Part shown: positions 7,534-15,324 of the stretch, in pieces
How the letters are laid out: each line of letters starts with the position of its first letter
Position numbering within the stretch: position 1 is the first letter of the stretch
NCBI GenBank assembly: GCA_910589085.1
Contig: CAJUSG010000006.1
Coordinates: 11,066-75,065, forward strand
DNA: 64,000 nucleotides
Source of the DNA: an uncultured Oscillospiraceae bacterium
GTDB lineage: Bacteria > Bacillota > Clostridia > Oscillospirales > Oscillospiraceae
Reading direction: 5' to 3'
Made by a program: the position numbers and the translations under genes
The notes under the pieces: generated by a model
The model's input: only the letters and a program-made list of their open reading frames with translations
What the model was told of the DNA's origin: nothing
The model's database searches: none

Positions 7534-9618
7534 CTAGGTCTTGGGCGCCTTTTTGGGCTTGGCGGCAGGGGCCTTCTCCGCCTTGGCCGTCTTTTTGGCC
7601 TTCTCCGCCTTGGGAGCGGCTTTGGCCGTCTTCTTGGCGGCGGGCTTCTTCTCCGCCTTGGCGGCCTCGCTGGCCTTTTCCACCTTGGGCTTGCGGGCGG
7701 GGTTCTTGCGCACGCACCGGTAGATCACAGTGGACATGGGGGGCAGGTCCACCGTGAAGGACTGGGGCTGGTCGTGACAGGGGATCTTTTCCGTCTTGAT
7801 GGGCGCCTTGTCCCCCCGGCCCACGCCGCCGTAGGCCGCGTCGTCGGTGTTGAAGGCCACCGCCCAGGAGCCGGCAAAGGGGGCGCCTACCCGGTAGCCG
7901 TTGCGATGCTCCGGCGAGAAGTTGCACAGCACCAGCAGAGGCTGCCCCTTCCGGTCCCAGCGCAGGAAGGCCACCGTGTTGGCGTTGTTGTCGTCGGCGC
8001 ACAGCCACTGGAAGCCCTGCCAGGAGTCGTCCTGATCCCACAGGGGGGCGTTCTCCAGATAGAAGGCGTTCATGGCCTTGAAGAAGTCCTGGGTCTGGCG
8101 GTGGGGACCGTACTGAAGCAGATGCCAGTCCAGGGAATACTCGTAGTGCCACTCGTTCCACTGGCCCAGCTCAGCCCCCATGAAGGTGAGCTTCTTGCCC
8201 GGATGGGTCATCATGTAGGCGTAGAAGGCCCGGACGCCGGCGAACTTCTGGGGGTTGTCGCCGGGCATCTTGCCGAAGAAGGAGCCCTTCATGTGGACCA
8301 CCTCGTCGTGGGAGAGGGGCAGGATATAGTTCTCTGAGAAGGCGTACATCAGGGAGAAGGTGATGTCCCGGTGGTTGAACTGGCGAAAATAGGGGTCCAG
8401 CTTGATATAGTGGCAGATGTCGTTCATCCAGCCCATATTCCACTTGAAGTTGAAGCCCAGGCCGCCGTCGTCCACCGGCTTGGTCACCTTGGGCCAGGCG
8501 GTGGACTCCTCCGCCACCATGAGCACGTCGGGGTGGGCGGCGAAGACGGCGGTGTTCAGGTCCTGGAAGAACTTGATGGCCTCCAGATTCTCGTGCCCGC
8601 CGTTCACGTTGGGCATCCACTCCCCCGCCTTCCGGTTGTAGTCCAGATAGAGCATGGAGGACACCGCGTCCACCCGCAGGCCGTCCATGTGGTACTCCTC
8701 CAGCCAGAACATGGCCGAGGAGAACAGGAAGGAGCGCACCTCGGGCCGGCCGAAGTCGAACACGTCGGTGCCCCACTCCTTATGCTCCCCCTTCCGGGGG
8801 TCGGCGTACTCGTAGGTGGGGGTGCCGTCGAAATTGTACAGGCCGAAGGCGTCCCGGGGGAAATGGGCGGGGACCCAGTCCATAATCACCCCGATGCCCG
8901 CCTGGTGGAGCTGGTCAATGAGGTATTTCAGGTCGTCAGGGGTGCCGAAGCGGCTGGTGGCGGCGAAGTAGCCGGTGCACTGGTAGCCCCAGGAGGCGTC
9001 CAGGGGGTGCTCGGTGACGGGGAGCAGCTCCACATGGGTGAAGCCCATCTCCTTCACGTAGGGCACCAGGTAGGTGGTGATATCCCGGTAGCTGAGGAAC
9101 TCCCCCTCGCCGGTGCGCCGCCAGGAGCCCAGGTGGCACTCGTAGATGTTCATGGGCCGGCGGTATAGGGGATTTTTGGCCCGGAAGGTAAACCAGTCCC
9201 GGTCGCCCCACTGGTAGCCGGTGTCCAGATCGTAGATCTTGCTGGACACGTCGGGCCGGGTGGCGGCGTGGAAGCCGTAGGGGTCCGCCTTGCCTACAAA
9301 GGAGGAGCCGTCCGCCTTATGTATGGCGTACTGGTAGGCGTCGTAGCGCTTCAGGCCGGGGACAAAGGCCTCCCAGATGCCCCCCTCCACCTTCTCCATG
9401 GGGGTGGCCTCCAGGTCCCAGCCGTTGAAGTCGCCGATGACGGTGACCTTTGGGGCGTTGGGGGCCCAGACCCGAAAGAGATATCCCTCCGTGCCGGCCT
9501 CGTCCTTGGCGGGATGGGCGCCGAAGCACCTCCAGGCGTGGGTGGAGCGGCCCTCGGTAAATGCCTCAAGCTCCAAGAAAAGGTCGCTGGATGAGAGTTT
9601 TTCTTGATATTTAGACAT
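7534..9618 (-). CDS. glgB: 1,4-alpha-glucan branching enzyme with Lys/Ala-rich tail
   Basis: A 694-residue GH13 branching enzyme that creates alpha-1,6 branches in glycogen. An N-terminal CBM48-like domain (VTVIGDFNGWD) precedes the TIM barrel, where all four GH13 motifs are visible: DWVPAHF, GLRVDAV with the nucleophile Asp, the EES acid region and LSHDE. The last 53 or so residues (about 642-694) are an extra tail made almost only of Lys, Ala, Pro and Glu, not part of the family fold. ATG 9618 has CGAGGTGAT upstream; a longer frame to 9672 lacks one. It is the first gene of the synthesis operon. Confidence 0.97.
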   Translation of the reverse strand: MSKYQEKLSSSDLFLELEAFTEGRSTHAWRCFGAHPAKDEAGTEGYLFRVWAPNAPKVTVIGDFNGWDLEATPMEKVEGGIWEAFVPGLKRYDAYQYAIHKADGSSFVGKADPYGFHAATRPDVSSKIYDLDTGYQWGDRDWFTFRAKNPLYRRPMNIYECHLGSWRRTGEGEFLSYRDITTYLVPYVKEMGFTHVELLPVTEHPLDASWGYQCTGYFAATSRFGTPDDLKYLIDQLHQAGIGVIMDWVPAHFPRDAFGLYNFDGTPTYEYADPRKGEHKEWGTDVFDFGRPEVRSFLFSSAMFWLEEYHMDGLRVDAVSSMLYLDYNRKAGEWMPNVNGGHENLEAIKFFQDLNTAVFAAHPDVLMVAEESTAWPKVTKPVDDGGLGFNFKWNMGWMNDICHYIKLDPYFRQFNHRDITFSLMYAFSENYILPLSHDEVVHMKGSFFGKMPGDNPQKFAGVRAFYAYMMTHPGKKLTFMGAELGQWNEWHYEYSLDWHLLQYGPHRQTQDFFKAMNAFYLENAPLWDQDDSWQGFQWLCADDNNANTVAFLRWDRKGQPLLVLCNFSPEHRNGYRVGAPFAGSWAVAFNTDDAAYGGVGRGDKAPIKTEKIPCHDQPQSFTVDLPPMSTVIYRCVRKNPARKPKVEKASEAAKAEKKPAAKKTAKAAPKAEKAKKTAKAEKAPAAKPKKAPKT

Positions 9619-9707
9619 ATTTATCACCTCGTGGAGTCTTTTGTAAGCTCCTTCGTCAGCTAAAACCAACAAGGGAGTATGATATGCGCTCGGGTATATT
9701 TATCAAA

Positions 9708-9736
9708 ATTATACAACAAGTGGACAGAGCCGTCAA
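9708..9736 (-). promoter_or_regulatory. Promoter of the glgBCDA operon
   Basis: On the minus strand TTGACG (9736-9731), exactly 17 bases, then TATAAT (9713-9708). The match is close to consensus and lies about 90 bases before glgB, implying strong basal transcription. Confidence 0.85.
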
Positions 9737-9802
9737 GTAAAATAGTGGAAATCCAGGGAGAAATAAAAAAGAATTTCCTAGAGCGGCAAGGGGTGGGAGA
9801 TA

Positions 9803-9827
9803 CAGGGGCAGCCCGCGGCTGCCCCTG
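9803..9827 (-). terminator. Hairpin after the D,D-carboxypeptidase gene
   Basis: A perfect 10-bp stem (caggggcagc 9803-9812 with gctgcccctg 9818-9827) lies 41 bases past the dacA-type stop. It has no clear U-tract, so it is either a weak terminator or another short intergenic palindrome of the GGGGCGG kind. Confidence 0.45.
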
Positions 9828-9867
9828 CATAAGGCCGCGAATGGGATACGCCTCGGCAGGCGGCGGA

Positions 9868-11016
9868 TTACCCCGCCATCAGCAGCCTGGACAGCATCCT
9901 GCTGAAGATGCCGGGGACAGACAGCCGGTCCACCTGCTGGGCGGAGAGAATGGGGATGGTGTCCCGCAGCTCGCCGCCCACATAGACCTCCAGACGGCCC
10001 AGGATCTGGCCGCTCTCCACCGGGGCCTCTACGTTTTCAGCCAGAGAGAGCCCGGTGGATACCTGGCCCTCCTCCCCCCGGCGGACCAGCAGACGGCAGT
10101 CCCGCTCCAGTTTGGGCTGAACCTGGCCCTGGGTCCCCAGAAGGACATCTATGGGGGCCAGGGGGGCCTCCGGGTAGACAGAGACCACCGTATAGTTGGC
10201 AAAGCCATAGTCCAGGAGAGCCTTGGCGTCGTCAAAACGCTGGTTGGTGCTGGGGGACTTCATCACCACCGCGATGAGCTCCATGCCGTCCCGCTCCGCC
10301 GTGGCCGACATGCAGTACTGGGCCGAGCTGGTGAAGCCCGTCTTCAGGCCGGTGGTGCCTTCGTAGAAGCGGACCAGCCGGTTGGTGTTGGTCAGGCCGA
10401 ACTCCCCGTTTCGGATGGAGTCCATCCAGATGGTGGTGTACTCCCGGATGGAGGGGTGGTTTAAAATCAGCTCACGGGACATGAGGGCGATGTCGTGGGC
10501 GGAGGTGACATGGCCCTGGGCGGGCAGGCCGGTGCAGTTTAAAAAGGTGGTGTCCTCCATGCCCAGCTCCTGGGCCCGCTGGTTCATCCTGGCCACAAAG
10601 GCCCCCTCGCTGCCCGCCACCCGCTCGGCCAGCGCCACGGCGCAGTCGTTGCCCGAGACGACGGTGACGCACTTTATCATTTCGGAGACGGGCATCTGCT
10701 CCCCCTCCTCCAGGTAGACCTGAGAGCCCCCCATGCCGGCGGCGTAGGAGGAGACGGTAACCGGGTCGTCCAGGCCGAGCTGCCCCGAGTCCACCGCCTC
10801 CATCACCAAAAGCAGCGTCATAATCTTGGTTACGCTGGCCGGCTCCAGCTTCTCGTGGGCGTTGTCCTCCAGCAGTATGGCGCCCGTCTCCTTCTCCATC
10901 AGGACGCAGGACGCGCAGGACAGGGACAGCCCGCTGTCCGCCGGGACCGCCCCCGCCAGCGGGACGGCGGCCGTGAGCGTAAGAAGAGCTAACAGAAACG
11001 ACAGAGATTTTTTCAT
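9868..11016 (-). CDS. D-alanyl-D-alanine carboxypeptidase (S11, DacF/DacA type)
   Basis: A 382-residue secreted penicillin-binding protein that trims the terminal D-Ala of peptidoglycan stem peptides. It has a signal peptide (MKKSLSFLLALLTLTAAVPLAGA), the active-site SxxK as SVTK, the SGN motif (VVSGNDCAV) and the KTG motif (GLKTGF), in the correct order. The C-terminal part resembles the PBP5-like beta domain with a final hydrophobic/amphipathic stretch. ATG 11016 with AGGAGGAATCC upstream was chosen because the signal peptide starts there; the frame stays open to 11280 without a signal. It is transcribed away from the phage-like cluster. Confidence 0.95.
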   Translation of the reverse strand: MKKSLSFLLALLTLTAAVPLAGAVPADSGLSLSCASCVLMEKETGAILLEDNAHEKLEPASVTKIMTLLLVMEAVDSGQLGLDDPVTVSSYAAGMGGSQVYLEEGEQMPVSEMIKCVTVVSGNDCAVALAERVAGSEGAFVARMNQRAQELGMEDTTFLNCTGLPAQGHVTSAHDIALMSRELILNHPSIREYTTIWMDSIRNGEFGLTNTNRLVRFYEGTTGLKTGFTSSAQYCMSATAERDGMELIAVVMKSPSTNQRFDDAKALLDYGFANYTVVSVYPEAPLAPIDVLLGTQGQVQPKLERDCRLLVRRGEEGQVSTGLSLAENVEAPVESGQILGRLEVYVGGELRDTIPILSAQQVDRLSVPGIFSRMLSRLLMAG

Positions 11017-11307
11017 ATAAGGATTCCTCCTGATCCAGAACTTATCGTTCCAATTTTGTCTCCGCCGGGGGCGGGACAACAATATTAATTGAGAACGTCG
11101 GGTATGGTCAGGATGTGGAGCGGAAGGTTTTTCTATGCGCCGCAGAAGATGGGATTTTTTTCTTGGCATGGAAGGCGCGTTCCTTAGACTATATCGCCCC
11201 CCGGGCAAGAAAGGGAGCGAAAAGAAGGGGAGAAAAAATTTTTTGTTCGTTGCACGCAAATGTGCAACTTTTGCCCTCAAACCCCTATGGGTGTAAGGAG
11301 GGATGAA

Positions 11308-11604
11308 GTGGCAAAGACTTTAAGGCTCCCGGACAGGGAGCAGATTATCAAACAGATGTGGAGGCTGGCCAACGCCGGGGCGGGAGACGCCGTGAGGCTG
11401 GCCTGCTTCCCCCCGGAGGAGTGGCAGGGGGTGGACAAGCTGGAGCTGGACGCTCTCACCGAGTTCAAGCGGGGGAGCAACGGCGTGGTGGAGCTGAAGT
11501 TTGTGGACCGGGGGCGGCTGCTGGAGCGGCTGCTGGACACCGTGGACCACAGCGGCCAGGACCAGGTGGACCGCTTCCTCCAGGCCATGGAGGGGGAGGG
11601 CTAG
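11308..11604 (+). CDS. Small phage protein before the terminase, possible TerS fragment
   Basis: A 98-residue protein. GTG 11308 was chosen because AAGGAGG (11295-11301) sits at the right distance; an ATG at 11287 in frame is possible. It starts VAKTLRLPDREQIIKQMW and is helical and charged. Its stop codon directly abuts the large terminase start (TAG then ATG), so the two are co-translated. The position is where small terminase subunits sit in PBSX-type loci, and the C-terminal GRLLERLLD region recalls their ends, but no helix-turn-helix is clear. The upstream 290 bases hold only a weak candidate promoter (TTGGCA 11163, TAGACT 11185). Confidence 0.7.
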   Translation: MAKTLRLPDREQIIKQMWRLANAGAGDAVRLACFPPEEWQGVDKLELDALTEFKRGSNGVVELKFVDRGRLLERLLDTVDHSGQDQVDRFLQAMEGEG

Positions 11605-12855
11605 ATGGTTTTTTCGGAGAAGCAGAGGCGGGTGCTCACCTGGTGGCGGCCCGGCTCCCCCGACCGGGAGCGGCAGGCCATCCTCTGCGACGGGGCGGTG
11701 CGCAGCGGCAAGACCCTGTGTACCGGCCTGTCCTTCTTCTGCTGGGCCATGCGCTCCTTCCAGGGGAGGAATTTTGCCCTGTGCGGGCGGACCATCCAGA
11801 GTGTGCGGCGGAATATGCTCTCGGAGCTGATCCCCCTGCTGGAGCGGATGGGGTTCCGGTGTGAGGACCGGGTGAGTAAAAACGTGATCCAGGTGCGGCT
11901 GGGAGGGCGGAGCAATACCTTCTACCTCTTCGGAGGGAAGGACGAGAGCTCCGCCGCCCTTATCCAGGGCATCACTCTGGCCGGAGCCCTGCTGGACGAG
12001 GTGGCCCTCATGCCCCGGTCCTTTGTGGAGCAGACCATTGCCCGCTGCTCCGTTACCGGGAGCCGGCTGTGGTTCTCCTGCAACCCGGAGTCCCCGGCCC
12101 ACTGGTTTTATCAGGAGTGGGTCTGCAAGGCGGAGGAGAAAAAGGTCCTGCGCCTGCGGTTCACCATGGACGACAACCCCGGGCTGTCCAAGCAGGTGCG
12201 GGAGCGGTACGCCGGCACCTTCCAGGGTGCCTTCTACCGCCGGTTTGTGCTGGGGGAGTGGGCGGTGGCCGAGGGGCTGGTGTATGACTTCTTCGACAGG
12301 AGCTTTGTCCGGGAGGCGCCGGCGGGGCCCTTTGAGGAGTGGTATGTGTCGGTGGACTACGGCACCTCCAACCCCACGTCTATGGGACTGTGGGGGAGGA
12401 AGGACGGGGTGTGGTACCGGACGGGCGAGTACTACTACGACGGCCGGGCCGCCCGGCGGCAGAAGACCGACGAGGAGTACGCCGACGATCTGGCCAGGCT
12501 GGCCGGAAACCGACCGGTGCGGGCGGTGATCGCTGACCCGTCGGCCGCCAGCTTCTGCGAGACCCTGCGCAGGCGGGGCTGGCGGGTGAAAAAGGCGGAC
12601 AATCAGGTCCTGTCCGGCATCCGGCTTACTGCCCGGCTGCTGAAAAGCGGGCGGATCGTCATTTGCAGGGGGTGCGGCAACGCCATTCGGGAGTTTGCCC
12701 TCTACCGCTGGGACGACCAGGCCCAGGGCCAGGACCAGGTGCGCAAGGAGCACGACCACGCTATGGATGAGATTCGCTACTTCGCCGCCACCGTGGCCGG
12801 GAAGGAGGGCCGGAGCGGCGTGTTCGCCGGGTGCGTGGAGAGAGGGAGATTTTAG
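11605..12855 (+). CDS. Phage terminase large subunit (PBSX XtmB type)
   Basis: A 416-residue DNA-packaging motor. The ATPase domain has Walker A GAVRSGKT near residue 29 and Walker B GALLDEV near residue 131. The C-terminal RNase H-like nuclease shows its acidic positions in VDYGTSN, IADPSA and HDHAMDEIRY. Both domains are complete, so ATP-driven packaging and DNA cutting should be possible. It starts immediately after the preceding stop. A family-A repeat doublet separates it from the portal gene, which is unusual because phage head genes are normally contiguous. Confidence 0.95.
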   Translation: MVFSEKQRRVLTWWRPGSPDRERQAILCDGAVRSGKTLCTGLSFFCWAMRSFQGRNFALCGRTIQSVRRNMLSELIPLLERMGFRCEDRVSKNVIQVRLGGRSNTFYLFGGKDESSAALIQGITLAGALLDEVALMPRSFVEQTIARCSVTGSRLWFSCNPESPAHWFYQEWVCKAEEKKVLRLRFTMDDNPGLSKQVRERYAGTFQGAFYRRFVLGEWAVAEGLVYDFFDRSFVREAPAGPFEEWYVSVDYGTSNPTSMGLWGRKDGVWYRTGEYYYDGRAARRQKTDEEYADDLARLAGNRPVRAVIADPSAASFCETLRRRGWRVKKADNQVLSGIRLTARLLKSGRIVICRGCGNAIREFALYRWDDQAQGQDQVRKEHDHAMDEIRYFAATVAGKEGRSGVFAGCVERGRF

Positions 12856-12863
12856 ACCCCTGA

Positions 12864-12935
12864 TGTAGGGCGGGACGGCTCGGCCCGCCGTTCTCTCCCT
12901 GGAAAGGGCGGCGCGCCCAGCGGTCGCGCCCTACA
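12864..12935. repeat. Interspersed palindromic repeat, family A, copy 2
   Basis: It starts TGTAGGGCGGGACGGC and ends GCGGTCGCGCCCTACA. It lies 8 bases after the terminase stop and is followed closely by copy 3, forming a doublet between two phage head genes. Confidence 0.8.
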
Positions 12936-12947
12936 CGCGTGCCTGCC

Positions 12948-13027
12948 GTGTAGGGGCGGATATCATCCGCCCGCACGATACCTGTACGGATCACAATCGA
13001 AACGGGCGGGTAATACCCGCCCCTACA
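12948..13027. repeat. Interspersed palindromic repeat, family A, copy 3
   Basis: The left end GTAGGGGCGGATATCATCCGCCCG and right end CGGGCGGGTAATACCCGCCCCTAC are each palindromic and are inverted repeats of one another in outline. Copy 5 at 36906 has nearly identical ends with a different centre. It stops 19 bases before the portal start. Confidence 0.85.
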
Positions 13028-13045
13028 AAATAGAGGAGGAATTGC

Positions 13046-14182
13046 ATGAAATGGTGGAAGCAGAAGCGCAGGGAGCCCCCTGCCGCCGTGGTGCAGGTGC
13101 GGCGGGGGGAGGAACAGCCCTTCGGCGTGCTGGACCGGTACGTCCCCCTGCGCGGCGGCGAGATTGCCCTGTACCGGGCCATCCGGGAGGGGGTGCCCAT
13201 TTTGGACGCCGCCATCTGGAAGCTGGTGCGGCTGTGCGGCGGAGTGGGCGTGAAATGCGCCGACTCCACCGCACAGAAGGGGCTGGAGGAGTTTTTCCGC
13301 ACCGTGGACACCGGCTGGGGTCAGCGGGGCATCCAGTCCTTTCTGGACCGGTATCTGGACGACCTGTTTACCTGCGGCCACGGGCTGGGGGAGATTGTGC
13401 TGGACCCCGAGGGGAAGGAGATCGCCGCCCTGCTGTGCGCCGACCCGGAGCAGGTGGAGGTGCGGATCGGGGACAGCCCCCTGGATTTTACCCTGTGCCG
13501 GGCGGGGCTGGGTGAGGGGCGGGAGTTGCCTTGGCAGGAGCTGCTCCTCTTTACCCCCTTCCAGCCCACCGGGGACGCCCCCTGCGGGGTGTCGCTGCTG
13601 CGGTCCATGCCCTTTCTGGCGGGGATTTTGCTGAAAATCTTCCAGGCCACGGGGCAGAACTGGGAGCGGGCGGGCAATCTCCGCTTTGCCGTGGTGTGTA
13701 AGCCCGGCGAGGGGGAGGAGGCCTTCGCCCAGGAGCGGTGCAGTCAGGTGGCCCAGGAGTGGTCGACCGCCATGCAGGCCGGTCGGGAGGGCTCCGTCCG
13801 GGATTTTGTGGCGGTGGGGGACGTGGACATCAAGGTGATCGGGGCGGACGGCCCCATTCTGGACAGTCAGACGCCGGTGCGGCAGATTCTGGAGCAGCTG
13901 GTGGCCCGGACGGGGATACCCCCCTTTATGCTGGGGCTGTCCTGGTCCTCCACCGAGCGGATGAGCACCCAGCAGGCCGATCTGCTCACCACCGAGATCA
14001 CCGCCATCCGGCGGTCGGTGGAGCCCGCCCTGTGCCGGACGGCCGAGCTCTGGCTGCGGCTCCACGGGTTTGCCGGCCGGCCTGAGATCGTCTGGGAGGA
14101 CATCAACCTCCAGGACATGGTGGAGGAGGCCCGGGCTGAGCTCTACAGGGCCCAGGCGGAAAAATTGAGGAGGGAATTATGA
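13046..14182 (+). CDS. Phage portal protein (PBSX XkdE type)
   Basis: A 378-residue portal, the dodecameric gate through which DNA enters and leaves the head. Features seen are the N-terminal LDAAIWKLVRLCGG region, the mid-protein GILLKIFQATGQNWERAG helix, and the C-terminal ARTGIPPFMLGLS segment with SSTERMSTQQADLLT, typical of portals that fix the head-tail vertex. AGAGGAGG precedes ATG 13046. The stop overlaps the next start (ATGA, 14179-14182). It seems intact. Confidence 0.93.
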   Translation: MKWWKQKRREPPAAVVQVRRGEEQPFGVLDRYVPLRGGEIALYRAIREGVPILDAAIWKLVRLCGGVGVKCADSTAQKGLEEFFRTVDTGWGQRGIQSFLDRYLDDLFTCGHGLGEIVLDPEGKEIAALLCADPEQVEVRIGDSPLDFTLCRAGLGEGRELPWQELLLFTPFQPTGDAPCGVSLLRSMPFLAGILLKIFQATGQNWERAGNLRFAVVCKPGEGEEAFAQERCSQVAQEWSTAMQAGREGSVRDFVAVGDVDIKVIGADGPILDSQTPVRQILEQLVARTGIPPFMLGLSWSSTERMSTQQADLLTTEITAIRRSVEPALCRTAELWLRLHGFAGRPEIVWEDINLQDMVEEARAELYRAQAEKLRREL

Positions 14183-15066
14183 GAATTGTGAAGGAGGCCG
14201 TGGGCGGCGAGCACACGGCGGTGACGGCTCAGGATTTGGAGCTGATCGGGGCGCTGGCCCGGCGGCCCCTGGGGGCGGAGGAGGTGTATACTTTCTCGGT
14301 GCGGCTGTGTGACAACGAGATCGACCGGGACTTTGAGCGCTTTACCCTCCAGACCCTGGAGAAGCTGGCCCCCCTGTTTGTGGGCAAGGCGGGCATCTTC
14401 GACCACCAGTGGTCGGCCCGGGGACAGGCCGCCCGCATCTACCGGACCGAGGTGGTCCGGGAGGCCGGACAGGTGACCCGGGCCGGGGACGGGTACGCCT
14501 GGCTGAAGGGCTATGCTTACATGGTGCGCACCGAGAGCAATCGGGATCTGATTGCCGAGATCGAGGGGGGAATCAAAAAGGAGGTCAGCGTGGGCTGCGC
14601 CGTGGAGCACGCCATTTGCTCGGTGTGCGGCTGCGACCGGACCCAGACCGACTGCGGCCACGAGAAGGGGCAGGAGTACGGCGGACAACTTTGCTGGGCC
14701 GACCTGGAGGGGGCGGGGGACGCCTATGAGTTCTCCTTTGTGGCCGTCCCCGCCCAGCCCGCCGCCGGAGTGGTGAAGGGGGCCCGGCGGGGGACCTCCG
14801 GCCAGCTGGAGGAGGAGGCCGCCTTGGGGCGGAAGTACCTGGAAAACCTGCGGGGAGAGGTAGTCCGGCTGGCCCTGCTGGCCGACCGGGAGCTGGACGG
14901 CAGGGCTATGAAGTCGCTGGCCGGCAAGCTGTCCCACCAGGAGCTGGAGGAGCTGCGCAGGTCCTACGCCCGACAGGCCGGGGAGCGGTTTCCTCTGCGG
15001 ACGCAGCTGAGCTATGAGACAAAGCACGTCCCCTTTGATGAGGAAAACAGGGCGTTTTTGGGGTGA
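14179..15066 (+). CDS. Prohead protease / capsid maturation protein (XkdF-like)
   Basis: A 295-residue protein overlapping the portal gene by 4 bases. The N-terminal two-thirds shows FDHQWSARGQ, GYAWLKGYAYM and IEGGIKKEVSVGC, the pattern of XkdF-like putative capsid-maturation serine proteases, which cleave scaffold and capsid protein during head assembly. A cysteine/histidine cluster (CSVCGCDRTQTDCGH) near residue 155 looks able to bind zinc. The C-terminal 80 residues are helical and may act as a fused scaffold. The catalytic residues were not assigned with certainty. Confidence 0.85.
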   Translation: MRIVKEAVGGEHTAVTAQDLELIGALARRPLGAEEVYTFSVRLCDNEIDRDFERFTLQTLEKLAPLFVGKAGIFDHQWSARGQAARIYRTEVVREAGQVTRAGDGYAWLKGYAYMVRTESNRDLIAEIEGGIKKEVSVGCAVEHAICSVCGCDRTQTDCGHEKGQEYGGQLCWADLEGAGDAYEFSFVAVPAQPAAGVVKGARRGTSGQLEEEAALGRKYLENLRGEVVRLALLADRELDGRAMKSLAGKLSHQELEELRRSYARQAGERFPLRTQLSYETKHVPFDEENRAFLG

Positions 15067-15096
15067 GTTACCTCAGTCCGGCCTGCGGGCGGGACG

Positions 15097-15147
15097 CCCC
15101 TCAGTCAGCGGCTATGCCGCTGACTGCTCCCCCACAAGGGTGGAGCC
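15097..15147. repeat. Interspersed repeat, family B (CCCTCAGTCAGC...GGAGCC)
   Basis: CCCCTCAGTCAGCGGC, its inverted partner GCCGCTGACTG, then CTCCCCCACAAGGGTGGAGCC give a two-hairpin structure. I recall similar sequences as frequent intergenic repeats in Oscillospiraceae genomes, which is recollection and not a search. It sits in the protease-capsid gap. Confidence 0.55.
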
Positions 15148-15171
15148 AAGACGCCGGGGGTATGGGGGCTG

Positions 15172-15287
15172 TGTAGGGCGCGACGACCCGGCGCGCCAAA
15201 AACAGGCCAAGGACAGCGGGGCGGGGCCCTCCCACCCCGGACAGACAGCAGACATGTTTCAACGGGCGGATAATATCCGCCCCTACG
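15172..15287. repeat. Interspersed palindromic repeat, family A, copy 4 (mixed ends)
   Basis: The left end TGTAGGGCGCGACGACCC matches copy 1, while the right end CGGGCGGATAATATCCGCCCCTAC matches copies 3 and 5, so this 116-base element combines both end types. It ends 37 bases before the capsid start. Confidence 0.75.
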
Positions 15288-15324
15288 AAGAGAGGCAACA
15301 TAATCAGAAGGAGTGTGGACTATT

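Noticed and set aside
9803..9827. Attachment site or IS end near the dacA-type gene
   Set aside because: It is a simple 10-bp hairpin with no second copy on the other border of the phage-like cluster and no target duplication.
11320..12759. 479-codon minus-strand frame opposite the terminase
   Set aside because: Pro/His/Gly-rich shadow of a gene with clear Walker and nuclease motifs on the plus strand.
12864..13027. Possible CRISPR array from the repeated GTAGGG/CCCGCCC palindromes
   Set aside because: The copies are only two here, differ in centre and end type, lack regular spacers, and recur singly elsewhere in the window.
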